Source: Frigidibacter albus
GTDB taxonomy: Bacteria > Pseudomonadota > Alphaproteobacteria > Rhodobacterales > Rhodobacteraceae
Assembly: GCF_009908165.1 (NCBI RefSeq)
Contig: NZ_JAAAUC010000002.1
Coordinates: 186,001-250,000, forward strand
DNA length: 64,000 bases
Reading direction: 5' to 3'
Positions 54,275-62,844 of this stretch are shown here, in pieces. Within the stretch, counting starts at the first letter, position 1; every line of letters starts with the position of its first letter. Below the pieces are notes generated by a model that worked only from the letters and a program-made list of their open reading frames with translations, was not told the origin of the DNA and did no database searches. The translations under genes were made by a program, and so were the position numbers.

Positions 54275-55997
54275 CACGGGCCTGCCGGTCAAGCGCGCCT
54301 GGCCCATGCTGACAGGACGGGGCGGCGAGCATCTGCTCGTCGCCCTGCTGGCGCTCTATGTGCTGGCCCTGGGGCTCTGGCCGCTGCTGCGGCTGTTCGC
54401 CGAGGCGTTCGGGGCGAATGACGCAGGTGAGTCCTTCGGGCTGATCCGCGACGGGCTGGCGGCGCGCGCCACGGGCCGCGCCTTTGGCAATACCGTCTAT
54501 GCCTCGGCCGGGTCGGTCGTGGTCTCGGCGGTGCTTGGCGTGGCGTTGGCCCTGGCGATGGGGATGCTGCGGCTGCGGGGGCGGGTGGCGATGACTTTCC
54601 TGATCCTCGCGCCGCTGCTGATCCCCTCGCAGATCATGGCGCTGGCCTGGATCGAGCTGATGGGCTCCTCCTCGCCGATCCTTGGCCCCCTTGGCCTTGC
54701 CCCGGCGCCGGGCCAGACCAACCCGATGTATTCTGCCGGCGGCATCATCGCGCTGATGGGGATCGAGCATATGCCGCTGGTGTTCCTGGCGGTGCGCGCG
54801 GCGCTGGCGGCTCTCCCTGAAGATCTGGTGGAGGCGGCGCGGATTGCCGGCGCCGGGCGCGGGCGTATCCTGGCCCGCGTGGTGCTGCCGCTGGTGGCGC
54901 CTGCTGCCGCCTCGGGCGCGATCCTGGCCTTTGCGGCGGCGGTGGGAAATTTCGGAGTGCCGGCGCTGCTGGGGATTCCGGGGCGGTTCTCGATGCTGAC
55001 GACGCTGATCTATCAGCGGCTGAACGGTTTCGGCCCGGCGGTGATCGGGCAGGTGGCGGTGCTGGCGCTGCTGCTGGTGGCGCTGGCGGGCGCGGCGCTG
55101 CTGCTGCGGGCGGCTTTGGTGCGCCGCGCGGTGCCGGTGGACCGGGGCGGGCGACCCCTGCAACCGCTGGAGCTGGGGCGCTGGCGCTTGCCGGTAGAGG
55201 CGGGGCTGTGGGCAGTGCTGCTGGTCATGGCCGTGCTGCCGATGCTGGCGCTGCTGGGAACGGCGCTGTCGCCGGCGCTCGGCGTGCCGCTGACGTTGCA
55301 GACGCTGACCTTCGCCAACTTCACCGACACGCTGCTGACCAATGCCACCATCCGCCGCGCCTTTGCCAATTCCGCATGGCTGTCGCTGGCGGCGGCGGTG
55401 ATCTCGGCCGTGGTCGCCCTCGGCATCGGCTACATGGCGGCGCAGCGGCGGCATGCGCTCGCGCGCAGGCTGCTGTGGCTGACCGATGCGCCCTTCGTGG
55501 TGCCGGGCACGGTGCTGGCGCTGGCCTATATCCTTGTCTTCCTGCCGCCGCTGCCAGGGATCGGGGTCTCGATCTACGGCACCTCCACCATCCTGCTGCT
55601 GGCCTATCTCGCGCGCTTCCTGCCGCTGGTGCTTGGTCCCGCGACCGTGGCGATGGCCGGCACCGAACCGGCGCTGGACGAGGCGGCGCGGATCGTCGGC
55701 GCCGGGCTCCTCACCCGCATCGCCCGCATCACCGCGCCGATGGCCGCGCCCTCGCTGGTGGCGGGGGCCGTGCTGGTGTTCCTGACCGCGTTCAACGAGC
55801 TGACCCTCTCGGCGCTGCTGTGGTCGAGCGGGGTCGAGACGGTGGGGGTGATGGTGTTCTCGCTGCAATACGAGGGCAATTCCACCGGCGCGGCGGCGCT
55901 GTCGGCGGCCTCGGTCGGCTTCGTGCTGCTGCTGGCGCTGGCGCTGGACCGGCTGGCGGGGTGGTTGCCGCCGGGCACGCTGCCCTGGCGCAGCTAG
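54267..55997 (+). CDS. ABC transporter permease with two fused domains, AfuB/FbpB family
   Basis: The 576-residue protein has about 12 membrane helices in two halves. Each half carries the ATPase-coupling EAA motif: LVEAARIAGAGRGRILARVVLP near 190 and DEAARIVGAGLLTRIARIT near 473. One chain therefore forms the whole channel. GTG start inside the binding-protein gene. The stop TAG shares the palindrome CTAG (55994-55997) with the stop of the convergent oxidoreductase gene. Confidence 0.9.
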   Translation: MADTGLPVKRAWPMLTGRGGEHLLVALLALYVLALGLWPLLRLFAEAFGANDAGESFGLIRDGLAARATGRAFGNTVYASAGSVVVSAVLGVALALAMGMLRLRGRVAMTFLILAPLLIPSQIMALAWIELMGSSSPILGPLGLAPAPGQTNPMYSAGGIIALMGIEHMPLVFLAVRAALAALPEDLVEAARIAGAGRGRILARVVLPLVAPAAASGAILAFAAAVGNFGVPALLGIPGRFSMLTTLIYQRLNGFGPAVIGQVAVLALLLVALAGAALLLRAALVRRAVPVDRGGRPLQPLELGRWRLPVEAGLWAVLLVMAVLPMLALLGTALSPALGVPLTLQTLTFANFTDTLLTNATIRRAFANSAWLSLAAAVISAVVALGIGYMAAQRRHALARRLLWLTDAPFVVPGTVLALAYILVFLPPLPGIGVSIYGTSTILLLAYLARFLPLVLGPATVAMAGTEPALDEAARIVGAGLLTRIARITAPMAAPSLVAGAVLVFLTAFNELTLSALLWSSGVETVGVMVFSLQYEGNSTGAAALSAASVGFVLLLALALDRLAGWLPPGTLPWRS

Positions 55998-57238
55998 AGC
56001 AGCTCCTCGTCAACCCGCAGGCTCAGCACCCCGCTCTCGCCCACCGGCAGCCCGCCGATCGGCAGGGTCAGCCGCCGCTCGGGGCCGGAGCGGATGCGGC
56101 CGGACCAGAGTTCCTCGCCGCCCCGCGTCACCACCAGCCGGCCCATCACCGGCCGCGTCACCCGCAGCTGCAGCATATCGGCCGCTCCCTCGCCGCAGCC
56201 GCGCGTCACAAGCCGTTGCGGCACCACATATTTCAGCGTCGGCCCCTCGACCTCCAGCAGCAGCCCGCCCGCACGCGGCGGCAGGGCCCCGCGCAGGCTG
56301 GCAGCGATGGCGCGGGCGGCGCGGCGGCCCTCGCGCCAGCACCAGGACGCCGTTTCCACCGGGCGCAGCAGGTTCCCCGCGGCGAAATAGCCGGGGTCCG
56401 AGCAGCGGCCGAACTGGTCGACCTCGGGCCCGCCCGTGCGCGGATCGAGCGCGAGGTGCCCGCGCAGCAGCCCTGCCTCGGGCAGGTAGCGCCCGGTCAG
56501 GATCACGCCATCGGCCTGCAGGCGCCGCTCTGCCCCGTCCGGGCCGCGCAGGACCATCTCGCGCAGGCCGGTCTCGCCCTCGATCCCCACCAGATCGGTG
56601 TTCAGCAGCAGCGGAATGCCCAGGATCCGCGGCAGCAGCCCTGCAGGCCAACGCGCGATGACGCGGGAGGAGGGCTCGACGACGGCCACGGGGTGGATGC
56701 CCGCGTCCTGGCAGGTTAGCAGCGCCGAGAGCGCGACCGCCTCGGTTCCCAGCAGCAACGGGCTTTGGAAGGGCAGCCGCCCGCCGTGATGCAGCCGCCG
56801 CTTCAGCTCGGCCGTGGTCAGCACGCCAGCCGCGCCGCTGCCCGCGATCTGCCGCTCGGCCCAGCCGGATTCGCGCGCGCCGGTGCAGACCAGCACCCGG
56901 CGCGCGACGATCTCCTGCGTGCCTCCGGGCGTGGAAACGGTCAGCCGCGGGCCGCTGTGCAGTGCGGTGACTGCGGTTCCGGGAAAGATCAGCGCGCCCG
57001 AATCCCAGGCGGCCTGCGCAAGCCGCGCTGCATAGGCGGGGCCGCGCAAGGGCCGGAGAAATTCGCGCAAGCCATAGGCTGGCAGGTCGCAATGGCGGGC
57101 GCCGCCGCCCGGCACCTGCGCGCGGTCCAGCACGATCACCCGGCCCGCACCGCAGGCCCGCAACTCGGCCGCGGCGGCAAGCCCGGCCGGGCCCGCGCCG
57201 ATGACCGCCACGTCGCAATTTCCGGGAAGGTCAGTCAC
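55994..57238 (-). CDS. NAD(P)/FAD-dependent oxidoreductase, GlpA/HcnB-like
   Basis: The 414-residue flavoprotein begins with an FAD motif VIGAGPAGLAAAAEL (12-26). It has VLVCTGARESGWAERQIAGSGAAGVLTT with the GARE element near 125-150, a second nucleotide site (LLLGTEAVALSALLTCQDAG near 175) and YFAAGNLLRPVETASWCWREGRRAA near 300, as in GlpA-type and opine/hydrogen-cyanide-type dehydrogenase subunits. A C-terminal beta-rich domain lacks an obvious Cys cluster. The GTG start at 57238 is chosen; ATG 57256 is possible. It may oxidise the alcohol left after dephosphorylation; this is inference. It is divergent from the DeoR gene. Confidence 0.8.
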   Translation of the reverse strand: MTDLPGNCDVAVIGAGPAGLAAAAELRACGAGRVIVLDRAQVPGGGARHCDLPAYGLREFLRPLRGPAYAARLAQAAWDSGALIFPGTAVTALHSGPRLTVSTPGGTQEIVARRVLVCTGARESGWAERQIAGSGAAGVLTTAELKRRLHHGGRLPFQSPLLLGTEAVALSALLTCQDAGIHPVAVVEPSSRVIARWPAGLLPRILGIPLLLNTDLVGIEGETGLREMVLRGPDGAERRLQADGVILTGRYLPEAGLLRGHLALDPRTGGPEVDQFGRCSDPGYFAAGNLLRPVETASWCWREGRRAARAIAASLRGALPPRAGGLLLEVEGPTLKYVVPQRLVTRGCGEGAADMLQLRVTRPVMGRLVVTRGGEELWSGRIRSGPERRLTLPIGGLPVGESGVLSLRVDEELL

Positions 57239-57536
57239 GATTCTGCCGCGCCACATTTGCGCCGCAATTGCCCGTGCCGGGCGAATACGGCCGGCGGCAA
57301 CAGCGCGTGTCGGGGGCTGGCTTGCTGCGGGGCAGGGTCGCTGGCGGGGGACAAATTCGCGTTCTTTTCTGAAATTTGGGCGCCATCCGGGCAAATCGGC
57401 ACGCTTTCGGATCTGCCACGCTTTGCCCGTTCAGTCAACAAACGCCCTGTTTCGGTCAGCTCAGCTGCCATAATCTTGCCAAATTCGTTGACATGCGCCC
57501 CCGGCCTCGGCTTCGCTTGACGCAATGAGAGGCTGC
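57239..57536. other. 298-nt divergent region, oxidoreductase and DeoR regulator
   Basis: CAAATTCG occurs twice on the plus strand, at 57352-57359 and 57480-57487, flanking a CATAAT box (57469-57474). The first copy begins an inverted repeat, CAAATT with AATTTG. These are candidate sites for the DeoR-family regulator encoded next to them. No Pho box was seen here. Confidence 0.4.
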
Positions 57537-58292
57537 ATGAAACCCAGGGCGCGCCAGGCGGGGATCGCGGATGTCATCGGGCAGGAGGGCCAGATGTCGG
57601 TCGAGGATCTTGCGGGCCGCTTCGGGGTGTCGGCCGAAACCATCCGCCGCGATCTGGCACAGCTGGCCGAGGGCGGGCTTGTACAGAAGGTGCATGGCGG
57701 GGCGAAACGGCTCCGGCTGCTGACCGAGGGCAGCTTTCAGGACCGCATGACCGAGAATGCCGCCGCCAAGCGGGTCATCGCGGACAAGCTGCGCCAACTG
57801 GTCGAGCCGGGGGACACGCTGTTCATCGACACCGGGTCGACCACGGTGATCGCGGCCGAGGCGCTGGCCCCGGTCGGCGGCCTCACCATCATCACCAACG
57901 CCCTGCGCATCGCCCAGATATTCGCCGCCGCCGATCGCGGCACCCGGGTCTTCCTGCTGGGGGGCAGTTTCAACCCCGGCAACGACCAGACGGTCGGGCC
58001 GATGGCCCTGGCGCAGATCGCCGGTTTTCAGGCCGATCACGCGGTGCTGACGGTGGCGGGCTTCGACGCCGAATCCGGCGCCACCACAACCGATTTCGAC
58101 GAGGCGCAGGTGGCGCGGGCGATGATCGAGAATGCCGATCAGCTGGTGCTGCTGGTCGATGGCTCGAAGTTCGGGCGCAAGGCGGCGTTCCGGGTCTGCC
58201 CGGCGCGGCGCGTCGATCTGCTGGTGACCGAGGCCGAGCCCGAACCCGCCCTCGCCGCCCGGCTGCGCGCGGCAAACGTGGCCTGGCGTTGA
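57537..58292 (+). CDS. DeoR/GlpR-family transcriptional regulator
   Basis: The 251-residue regulator has an N-terminal winged helix-turn-helix (MSVEDLAGRFGVSAETIRRDL, in part 20-40) and a sugar-phosphate-sensing domain of the isomerase fold with FIDTGSTTVIAAEAL near 95, ITNALRIAQIFA, LLGG and VLTVAGFD. Ligands of the family are phosphorylated sugars or glycerol-3-phosphate, which fits an organophosphate locus. ATG at 57525 is also in frame, but GAGAGG sits correctly for 57537. Likely target: the divergent oxidoreductase gene and its own promoter. Confidence 0.9.
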   Translation: MKPRARQAGIADVIGQEGQMSVEDLAGRFGVSAETIRRDLAQLAEGGLVQKVHGGAKRLRLLTEGSFQDRMTENAAAKRVIADKLRQLVEPGDTLFIDTGSTTVIAAEALAPVGGLTIITNALRIAQIFAAADRGTRVFLLGGSFNPGNDQTVGPMALAQIAGFQADHAVLTVAGFDAESGATTTDFDEAQVARAMIENADQLVLLVDGSKFGRKAAFRVCPARRVDLLVTEAEPEPALAARLRAANVAWR

Positions 58293-58302
58293 TGATGATG
58301 GC

Positions 58303-58857
58303 CTAGCGCCTGCGCAGAAGGCGCGGCGCTGCCGGTCCCGGCTCCAGCCCGCCGCGCAGCCCGTCCAGTACCCCGTCGCGCAGTTCCATTCCCTCGGGCC
58401 ACGGGCCAAAGCCCGCCTCGGTATCGATATGTCCGGCGCGACCGATATCCACCGGCTCCGCCCCCCAAAGGCGCGCCTGCCGCATGGCGGCGGCGAAGGG
58501 CAGATGCGGGTCGTTGCGGCTGGCGACCAGCAGGGCGGGGACGGTGATGCGGCCTTCCGGCAACGGGCCCGAGTCAGGGTCGGCCGGCGCCACCAGCAGC
58601 GCGCCCGCGACCTGCAGTTGCGGCCAATGGGTCAGCAGCCGCGCCGCGACCACCGCACCATAGCCATGCCCGACCAAAATCGCCCCCGGATGCGCCAGGA
58701 TCGCGCCGGCGACCTGCATCTCCCAGGCATCGGGGGCATCGGCGGCCCAAGGCTCTTGCGCCACGATCAGCGCGGCCGGGTCACGCATGGCCCACCAGTG
58801 CTGCCAATGGGCCACCTCGGCGCCGTGACGGCCCGGGATGATCAGTGTCTTGGTCAT
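58303..58857 (-). CDS. RBBP9/YdeN-family alpha/beta hydrolase, serine nucleophile absent
   Basis: The 184-residue protein follows the RBBP9/YdeN pattern: LIIPGRHGAEVAHWQHWW near 5-22, PDAWEMQVAGAI near 42, VASRNDPHLPFAAAMRQA with the acid Asp near 120 and GRAGHIDTEAGFGPWPEG with the catalytic His near 145. The nucleophile elbow, normally GHSxG, reads GHGYG at 63-67; codon 65 (58663-58665) is GGC (Gly). One base change from AGC would explain it. It is either a non-catalytic family member or uses another residue. It converges on the DeoR gene and lies after the second ABC operon. Confidence 0.82.
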   Translation of the reverse strand: MTKTLIIPGRHGAEVAHWQHWWAMRDPAALIVAQEPWAADAPDAWEMQVAGAILAHPGAILVGHGYGAVVAARLLTHWPQLQVAGALLVAPADPDSGPLPEGRITVPALLVASRNDPHLPFAAAMRQARLWGAEPVDIGRAGHIDTEAGFGPWPEGMELRDGVLDGLRGGLEPGPAAPRLLRRR

Positions 58858-58956
58858 GGATCTGCGCCCCTGTGTCCTGCTCTGCAGCGGGAACGCGGGG
58901 CGCAGGGGGCGGTTCCGCAGGCGCGTATGCAAGACTGCGTGACGGCGCTTATGCGC

Positions 58957-60006
58957 TCAGGCCTCGAGCACCAGCAGATCGGCGGGCGAGATCGAGACCT
59001 GCACCTTGTCGCCCGCGGCAGGGGGCGGGGTGTCGGGCCGGTTGAAGGTGTCGAGCGACAGGGTCGTGCGCCCGGCGCGGGCCTGCACCCGGATCACGGC
59101 GCCGAGGAAATGTACCTCGCCGATTTCCGCATGCAGCACCAGCGGGCGCCCGTCGGCCAGGCCAAGGCTGACAGCCTCGGGCCGGCAGGCCAGCGTCACC
59201 CGTCCCGGCTTCAGCGGGCGGCCAAGGCTGATCTCGGTGGTGCCGATCCGCACGGTGCCGGTTTCGGGCAGGGTCACATCGGCCTCGATCAGGTTCAGCG
59301 TGCCGACGAATTGCGCCACGAAGCGGGTGGCGGGGCGGTTGTAGATCTCGAACGGCGCGCCGACCTGTTCGGCCACGCCGCCATTCATCACCACGATCCG
59401 GTCCGAGATCGACAGCGCCTCTTCCTGATCATGCGTGACGAAGATGGTGGTGATGCCAAGCTCGCGCTGGATGTCGCGGATCTGGGTGCGCAGGCTGACG
59501 CGGATCTTGGCATCGAGCGCCGAGAGCGGCTCATCGAGCAGCAGCACCTGCGGCTGCACCGCCAGCGCCCGGGCCAGTGCCACGCGTTGCTGCTGGCCGC
59601 CCGACAGCTGGAACGGATAGCGGCCGCCCAGATCGGGCAGGCCGATCATCGCCAGCATCTCCTTCACCCGCGCGTCGCGCTGCTCTGCCGGGGTGCCCTT
59701 GATCTTCAGCCCGAAAGCCACGTTTTCCGCAACGGTCAGGTTCGGGAACAGCGCATAGGCCTGAAACACCATGCCGATATTGCGCTGGTTCGGGCGCAGG
59801 CCGACGATGTCCTTGCCGTCGACGATGATCGCGCCGCTGGACGGGGTTTCGAACCCCGCCACCATTCGCAGCACCGTGGTCTTGCCGCAGCCCGACGGAC
59901 CCAGCAGCGAGACGAACTCGCCCCTTTCGATCTCGAGGTCGAAATCCTTGACGACGCGGGTCGTGCCAAAGGATTTTTCCAGATGCGCAATCTTCAGAAA
60001 GGCCAT
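58957..60006 (-). CDS. ABC transporter ATPase, PotA/FbpC family
   Basis: The 349-residue ATPase has Walker A GPSGCGKTT near 37, VFQAYALFPNLTV, LSGGQQQRVALARALA near 133, Walker B LLLDEPLSALD near 157, FVTHDQEEALSISD and a C-terminal TOBE domain with VTLACRPEAVSLG. It works with the two separate permeases and the binding protein just upstream. Its ATG overlaps the permease stop by one base (TGATG). Confidence 0.92.
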   Translation of the reverse strand: MAFLKIAHLEKSFGTTRVVKDFDLEIERGEFVSLLGPSGCGKTTVLRMVAGFETPSSGAIIVDGKDIVGLRPNQRNIGMVFQAYALFPNLTVAENVAFGLKIKGTPAEQRDARVKEMLAMIGLPDLGGRYPFQLSGGQQQRVALARALAVQPQVLLLDEPLSALDAKIRVSLRTQIRDIQRELGITTIFVTHDQEEALSISDRIVVMNGGVAEQVGAPFEIYNRPATRFVAQFVGTLNLIEADVTLPETGTVRIGTTEISLGRPLKPGRVTLACRPEAVSLGLADGRPLVLHAEIGEVHFLGAVIRVQARAGRTTLSLDTFNRPDTPPPAAGDKVQVSISPADLLVLEA

Positions 60007-60788
60007 CAGCGTTGCGCCCTTGTGTGTTTGGAAAGCCGGGTGACCAGCTGGATCAGGCCCATGCAGGCCCAGGTTATGGCAAAGGCGATCACTGCCAGCG
60101 CGGCCGGCTCATAGGCCTTGTTGGCGCCGACCAGCTGCAGGTAGGGGCCAAAGGCCGGGCGGTTCAGCAACGCCGCCATGGTGAACTCGCCGATCACCAC
60201 CGCGAAGGTCAGGAACGCTCCCGACAGCACCGCCACCAGCACGTTGGGCAAGATCACCCGCGCGAAGATCTGCACCCAGCCCGCGCCCATCGACTGCGCC
60301 GCCTCGGTCAGCGTGGCGATGTCGATGGTCCGCAGCCCGGTATCGACAGCGCGGTACATGTAGGGCAGGGCCAGCGCCGAATAGCCGAACATCAGCAGGA
60401 TGTTGGTGCCCATGGTCGAGCCGGTCAGCGGCAGCCAGCTGGAGGTGTTGTAGAGCCGGATATAGCCGAAGACGATGACGATCGCCGGGATCACCAGCGG
60501 CAGCAGGGTGATGAACTCGATCACCGGGCGCAGCTCGGGCATCTTCAGGCGGACCCAATAGGCGGTGGGCACCACCAGCAGCACGCCAAAGACGATGGTG
60601 AACAGCGCCATCATCACCGAATAGGAAAAGGTCGCTCGGAACACCGGGTCGGACAGCACCGACATGTAGGCATCGAGCGAATAGACCCCGCGCCGCATCG
60701 ACAGCGAGAACTCGGTCATCCCCAGCAGCGGCAGGATGAAGATCAGCGATCCCAGCAGGAACGCCGTCCAGGACATGAAGCGCATCAT
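60006..60788 (-). CDS. ABC transporter permease, PotC-like
   Basis: The 260-residue permease has six membrane helices and the coupling motif ATLTEAAQSMGAGWVQIFARVILPN near 165-190. It begins MMRFMSWTAFLLGSLIFILP; the ATG at 60788 overlaps the stop of the other permease gene (ATGA). The C-terminus is basic (RLSKHTRAQR). Confidence 0.9.
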   Translation of the reverse strand: MMRFMSWTAFLLGSLIFILPLLGMTEFSLSMRRGVYSLDAYMSVLSDPVFRATFSYSVMMALFTIVFGVLLVVPTAYWVRLKMPELRPVIEFITLLPLVIPAIVIVFGYIRLYNTSSWLPLTGSTMGTNILLMFGYSALALPYMYRAVDTGLRTIDIATLTEAAQSMGAGWVQIFARVILPNVLVAVLSGAFLTFAVVIGEFTMAALLNRPAFGPYLQLVGANKAYEPAALAVIAFAITWACMGLIQLVTRLSKHTRAQR

Positions 60789-61657
60789 TTCTGCCACCTC
60801 TCGGCCCGGGCCCGCAGGATCAGATAGGCCGCATTGGCCCCGCCGGTAATGACGATCATGCCAAAGGCCAGCGCATACCCAAGGCCGGGATTGCCCAGAA
60901 CGTCGCCGCGGATCTGGCTGAACAGCAGGATCGGCGCGATGTTCAGTTGCGGGCCGGCCAGCGCAAAGGCGGTGGCGACCGCGCCGAAGGAATTGGCGAA
61001 CAGCAGCGCGAAAGTGCCCAGAAGGGACGGCAGCAGGATCGGCAGCGCCACCATCCGCCAGTATTGCCAGCCGGTCGCCCCCAGCATCGAGGCCGCCTCG
61101 CGCCATTCGCGCTTCAGCCCGTCCAGCGCCGGGGTGATGATCAGGATCATCAGCGGCACCTGGAAGAACAGGTAGGTGATGATCAGCCCGGTGGTCGAGA
61201 ACAGGTTGAACCCGGTCGCGGCCCGCAGGTTGATGCCGAATTCGGTGCGCAGCCATACGGTGATCAGCCCCGCCGGGCCGATGGTGGCGATGAAGGCAAA
61301 GGCCAGCGGCAGGCCGGCGAAGTTCGACGCCACGCCCGAGAAGGTCAGCATCGGCGAGCGGATCCCGCGCGGCAGCCCGCCGAGCACGATGGCCGCTGCC
61401 ATGGCGAAACCGATGGCGCATCCCAGCAGCGCCGACCAGAAGCTCAGCCGGATCGACACCCAATAGGCGCCGCGGATCGTCGGCGTGTTCAGCCCCGCCA
61501 CATTGTCCAGCGTGAAGCCGCCACCGGGCGCGCGAAACGCGCCGAACACGATCGACAGCGCCGGCAGGATCAGGAACATCAGCGCGAACAGGAAGAACGG
61601 CGCAACGCCCAGCCATCGCGGGGTCAGCATGCGGCGCACAGAGGAAAGATCGGCCAT
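60785..61657 (-). CDS. ABC transporter permease, PotB-like
   Basis: The 290-residue permease starts MADLSSVRRMLTPRWLGVAP, has six membrane helices and the EAA motif REWREAASMLGATGWQYWRMVALPI near 185-210. An upstream in-frame TTG at 61693 would add 12 polar residues. It follows the binding-protein gene by 77 nt. Together: binding protein, PotB, PotC, PotA in one leftward operon. Confidence 0.9.
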   Translation of the reverse strand: MADLSSVRRMLTPRWLGVAPFFLFALMFLILPALSIVFGAFRAPGGGFTLDNVAGLNTPTIRGAYWVSIRLSFWSALLGCAIGFAMAAAIVLGGLPRGIRSPMLTFSGVASNFAGLPLAFAFIATIGPAGLITVWLRTEFGINLRAATGFNLFSTTGLIITYLFFQVPLMILIITPALDGLKREWREAASMLGATGWQYWRMVALPILLPSLLGTFALLFANSFGAVATAFALAGPQLNIAPILLFSQIRGDVLGNPGLGYALAFGMIVITGGANAAYLILRARAERWQK

Positions 61658-61734
61658 CCGGTCCCGCGATTCTGATGAAGAGGTGTCAGGCAAGGACAGG
61701 GCGGGCCCTTTCAGGCCCGCCCCGGTTCAATGGA

Positions 61735-62844
61735 TCACTCGACCACGTTGGCGCCGACGACCGAATCCCAGCCAGCCTTGACCGCTTCGGAGTTGGCGTT
61801 CACCGCCTCGATCGACGGGAACACCGCGCGCTCGTAGGCGTCGGCCGGGGGCAGCTTGTCCAGCATGTCCTGCGGGACCACGCCCTTGGCGACCAGATCG
61901 TTGAAGCGGATCGGGTGGCAGTAACCGGCCAGCCAGCCCAGCTGACCCTCGTCGCTGTAGAGGTATTCCATCCACAGCTTGGCGGCGTTCGGCTGCGGCG
62001 CATAGGCGCTGATCGCCTGCACATAGACACCCGCAAGCGTCACGTCCGACGGCACGATGACATCGGCCGGCGGGTTGCCGTTCAGGCCATCGCGCCACGA
62101 CAGCGCGTTGTAGTCCCAGGCGATGACGATCGGCGTGGTTCCCTGGGCGAGGGTGCCGGCCTTGCCGATGACCGGAACGAAGTTCCCGGCCTCGTTCAGC
62201 TCCTTGAAGAACGCGAGGCCCGCTTCGGCAGCTTCCGCACCCGGCTCGGCGCCGCGCGCCATGCCGGCCGCCAGCACACCCAGGATCGCCTGGTTGGAGG
62301 CGCGCGGATCGCCCGCCAGCGCCACCTGACCGGCATATTCCGGCTTCAGCAGGTCCTCGAAGGACATCGGCGGGTTCGGCACCAGATCGGTGTTCACCAC
62401 GAAGGCCATCACGCCGTAATAGTCGCCATACCAGTTGCCGTCGGCATCCTTGGCATCTTCCGGGATCGTGTCCCAGGTGGCGACCTTGTAGGGCTGCAGC
62501 AGGCCTTCAGCCTGGGCGGCCGGACCGAAGGACAGGCCGACATCCAGAACGTCCGGGGCTTGCGGGCCCTTGTTGTCCTTGTTGGCCCGCACCGCTTCCA
62601 GCTCGTCGGCCGAACCGGCATCGGGGTTCAGCTCGTTCACGCTGATCTCGGGATACTTGGCCTTGAAGCCGGCGATCACGTCGCCATAGCCACACCACGA
62701 ATGCGGCAGCGCGATCGTGGTCAGCATGCCTTCCGCCTTGGCGGCGGTCTCGATCTCGGCCAGCGACTGCGCCTGGACCAGCGTGGTCGAGGCCAGCAGC
62801 GCGGCAAGGGCAAAGGCGCCCGACGCTTTCACGGTCGATTTCAT
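61735..62844 (-). CDS. ABC transporter substrate-binding protein, SBP_bac_6-like
   Basis: The 369-residue periplasmic protein has a signal peptide (about 1-25, cleavage after VQA), then LAEIETAAKAEGMLTTIALPHSWCGYGDVIAGFKAKYPEI (in two parts), unlike polyamine proteins and closer to the iron/thiamine/phosphonate class. YYGVMAFVVNTDLV lies near 145, and IAWDYNALSWRDGLN near 240. The pair Cys in SWCGYG and GYCHP could form a disulfide. The ligand is unknown. A GGGAG ribosome-binding site precedes the ATG. Confidence 0.88.
   Translation of the reverse strand: MKSTVKASGAFALAALLASTTLVQAQSLAEIETAAKAEGMLTTIALPHSWCGYGDVIAGFKAKYPEISVNELNPDAGSADELEAVRANKDNKGPQAPDVLDVGLSFGPAAQAEGLLQPYKVATWDTIPEDAKDADGNWYGDYYGVMAFVVNTDLVPNPPMSFEDLLKPEYAGQVALAGDPRASNQAILGVLAAGMARGAEPGAEAAEAGLAFFKELNEAGNFVPVIGKAGTLAQGTTPIVIAWDYNALSWRDGLNGNPPADVIVPSDVTLAGVYVQAISAYAPQPNAAKLWMEYLYSDEGQLGWLAGYCHPIRFNDLVAKGVVPQDMLDKLPPADAYERAVFPSIEAVNANSEAVKAGWDSVVGANVVE

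Noticed and set aside
53285-55997. Annotation of the transporter as a ferric iron importer
   Set aside because: No Fur-like site was seen and two Pho-like boxes are present; the family also includes sugar-phosphate importers, so iron is not the best call.
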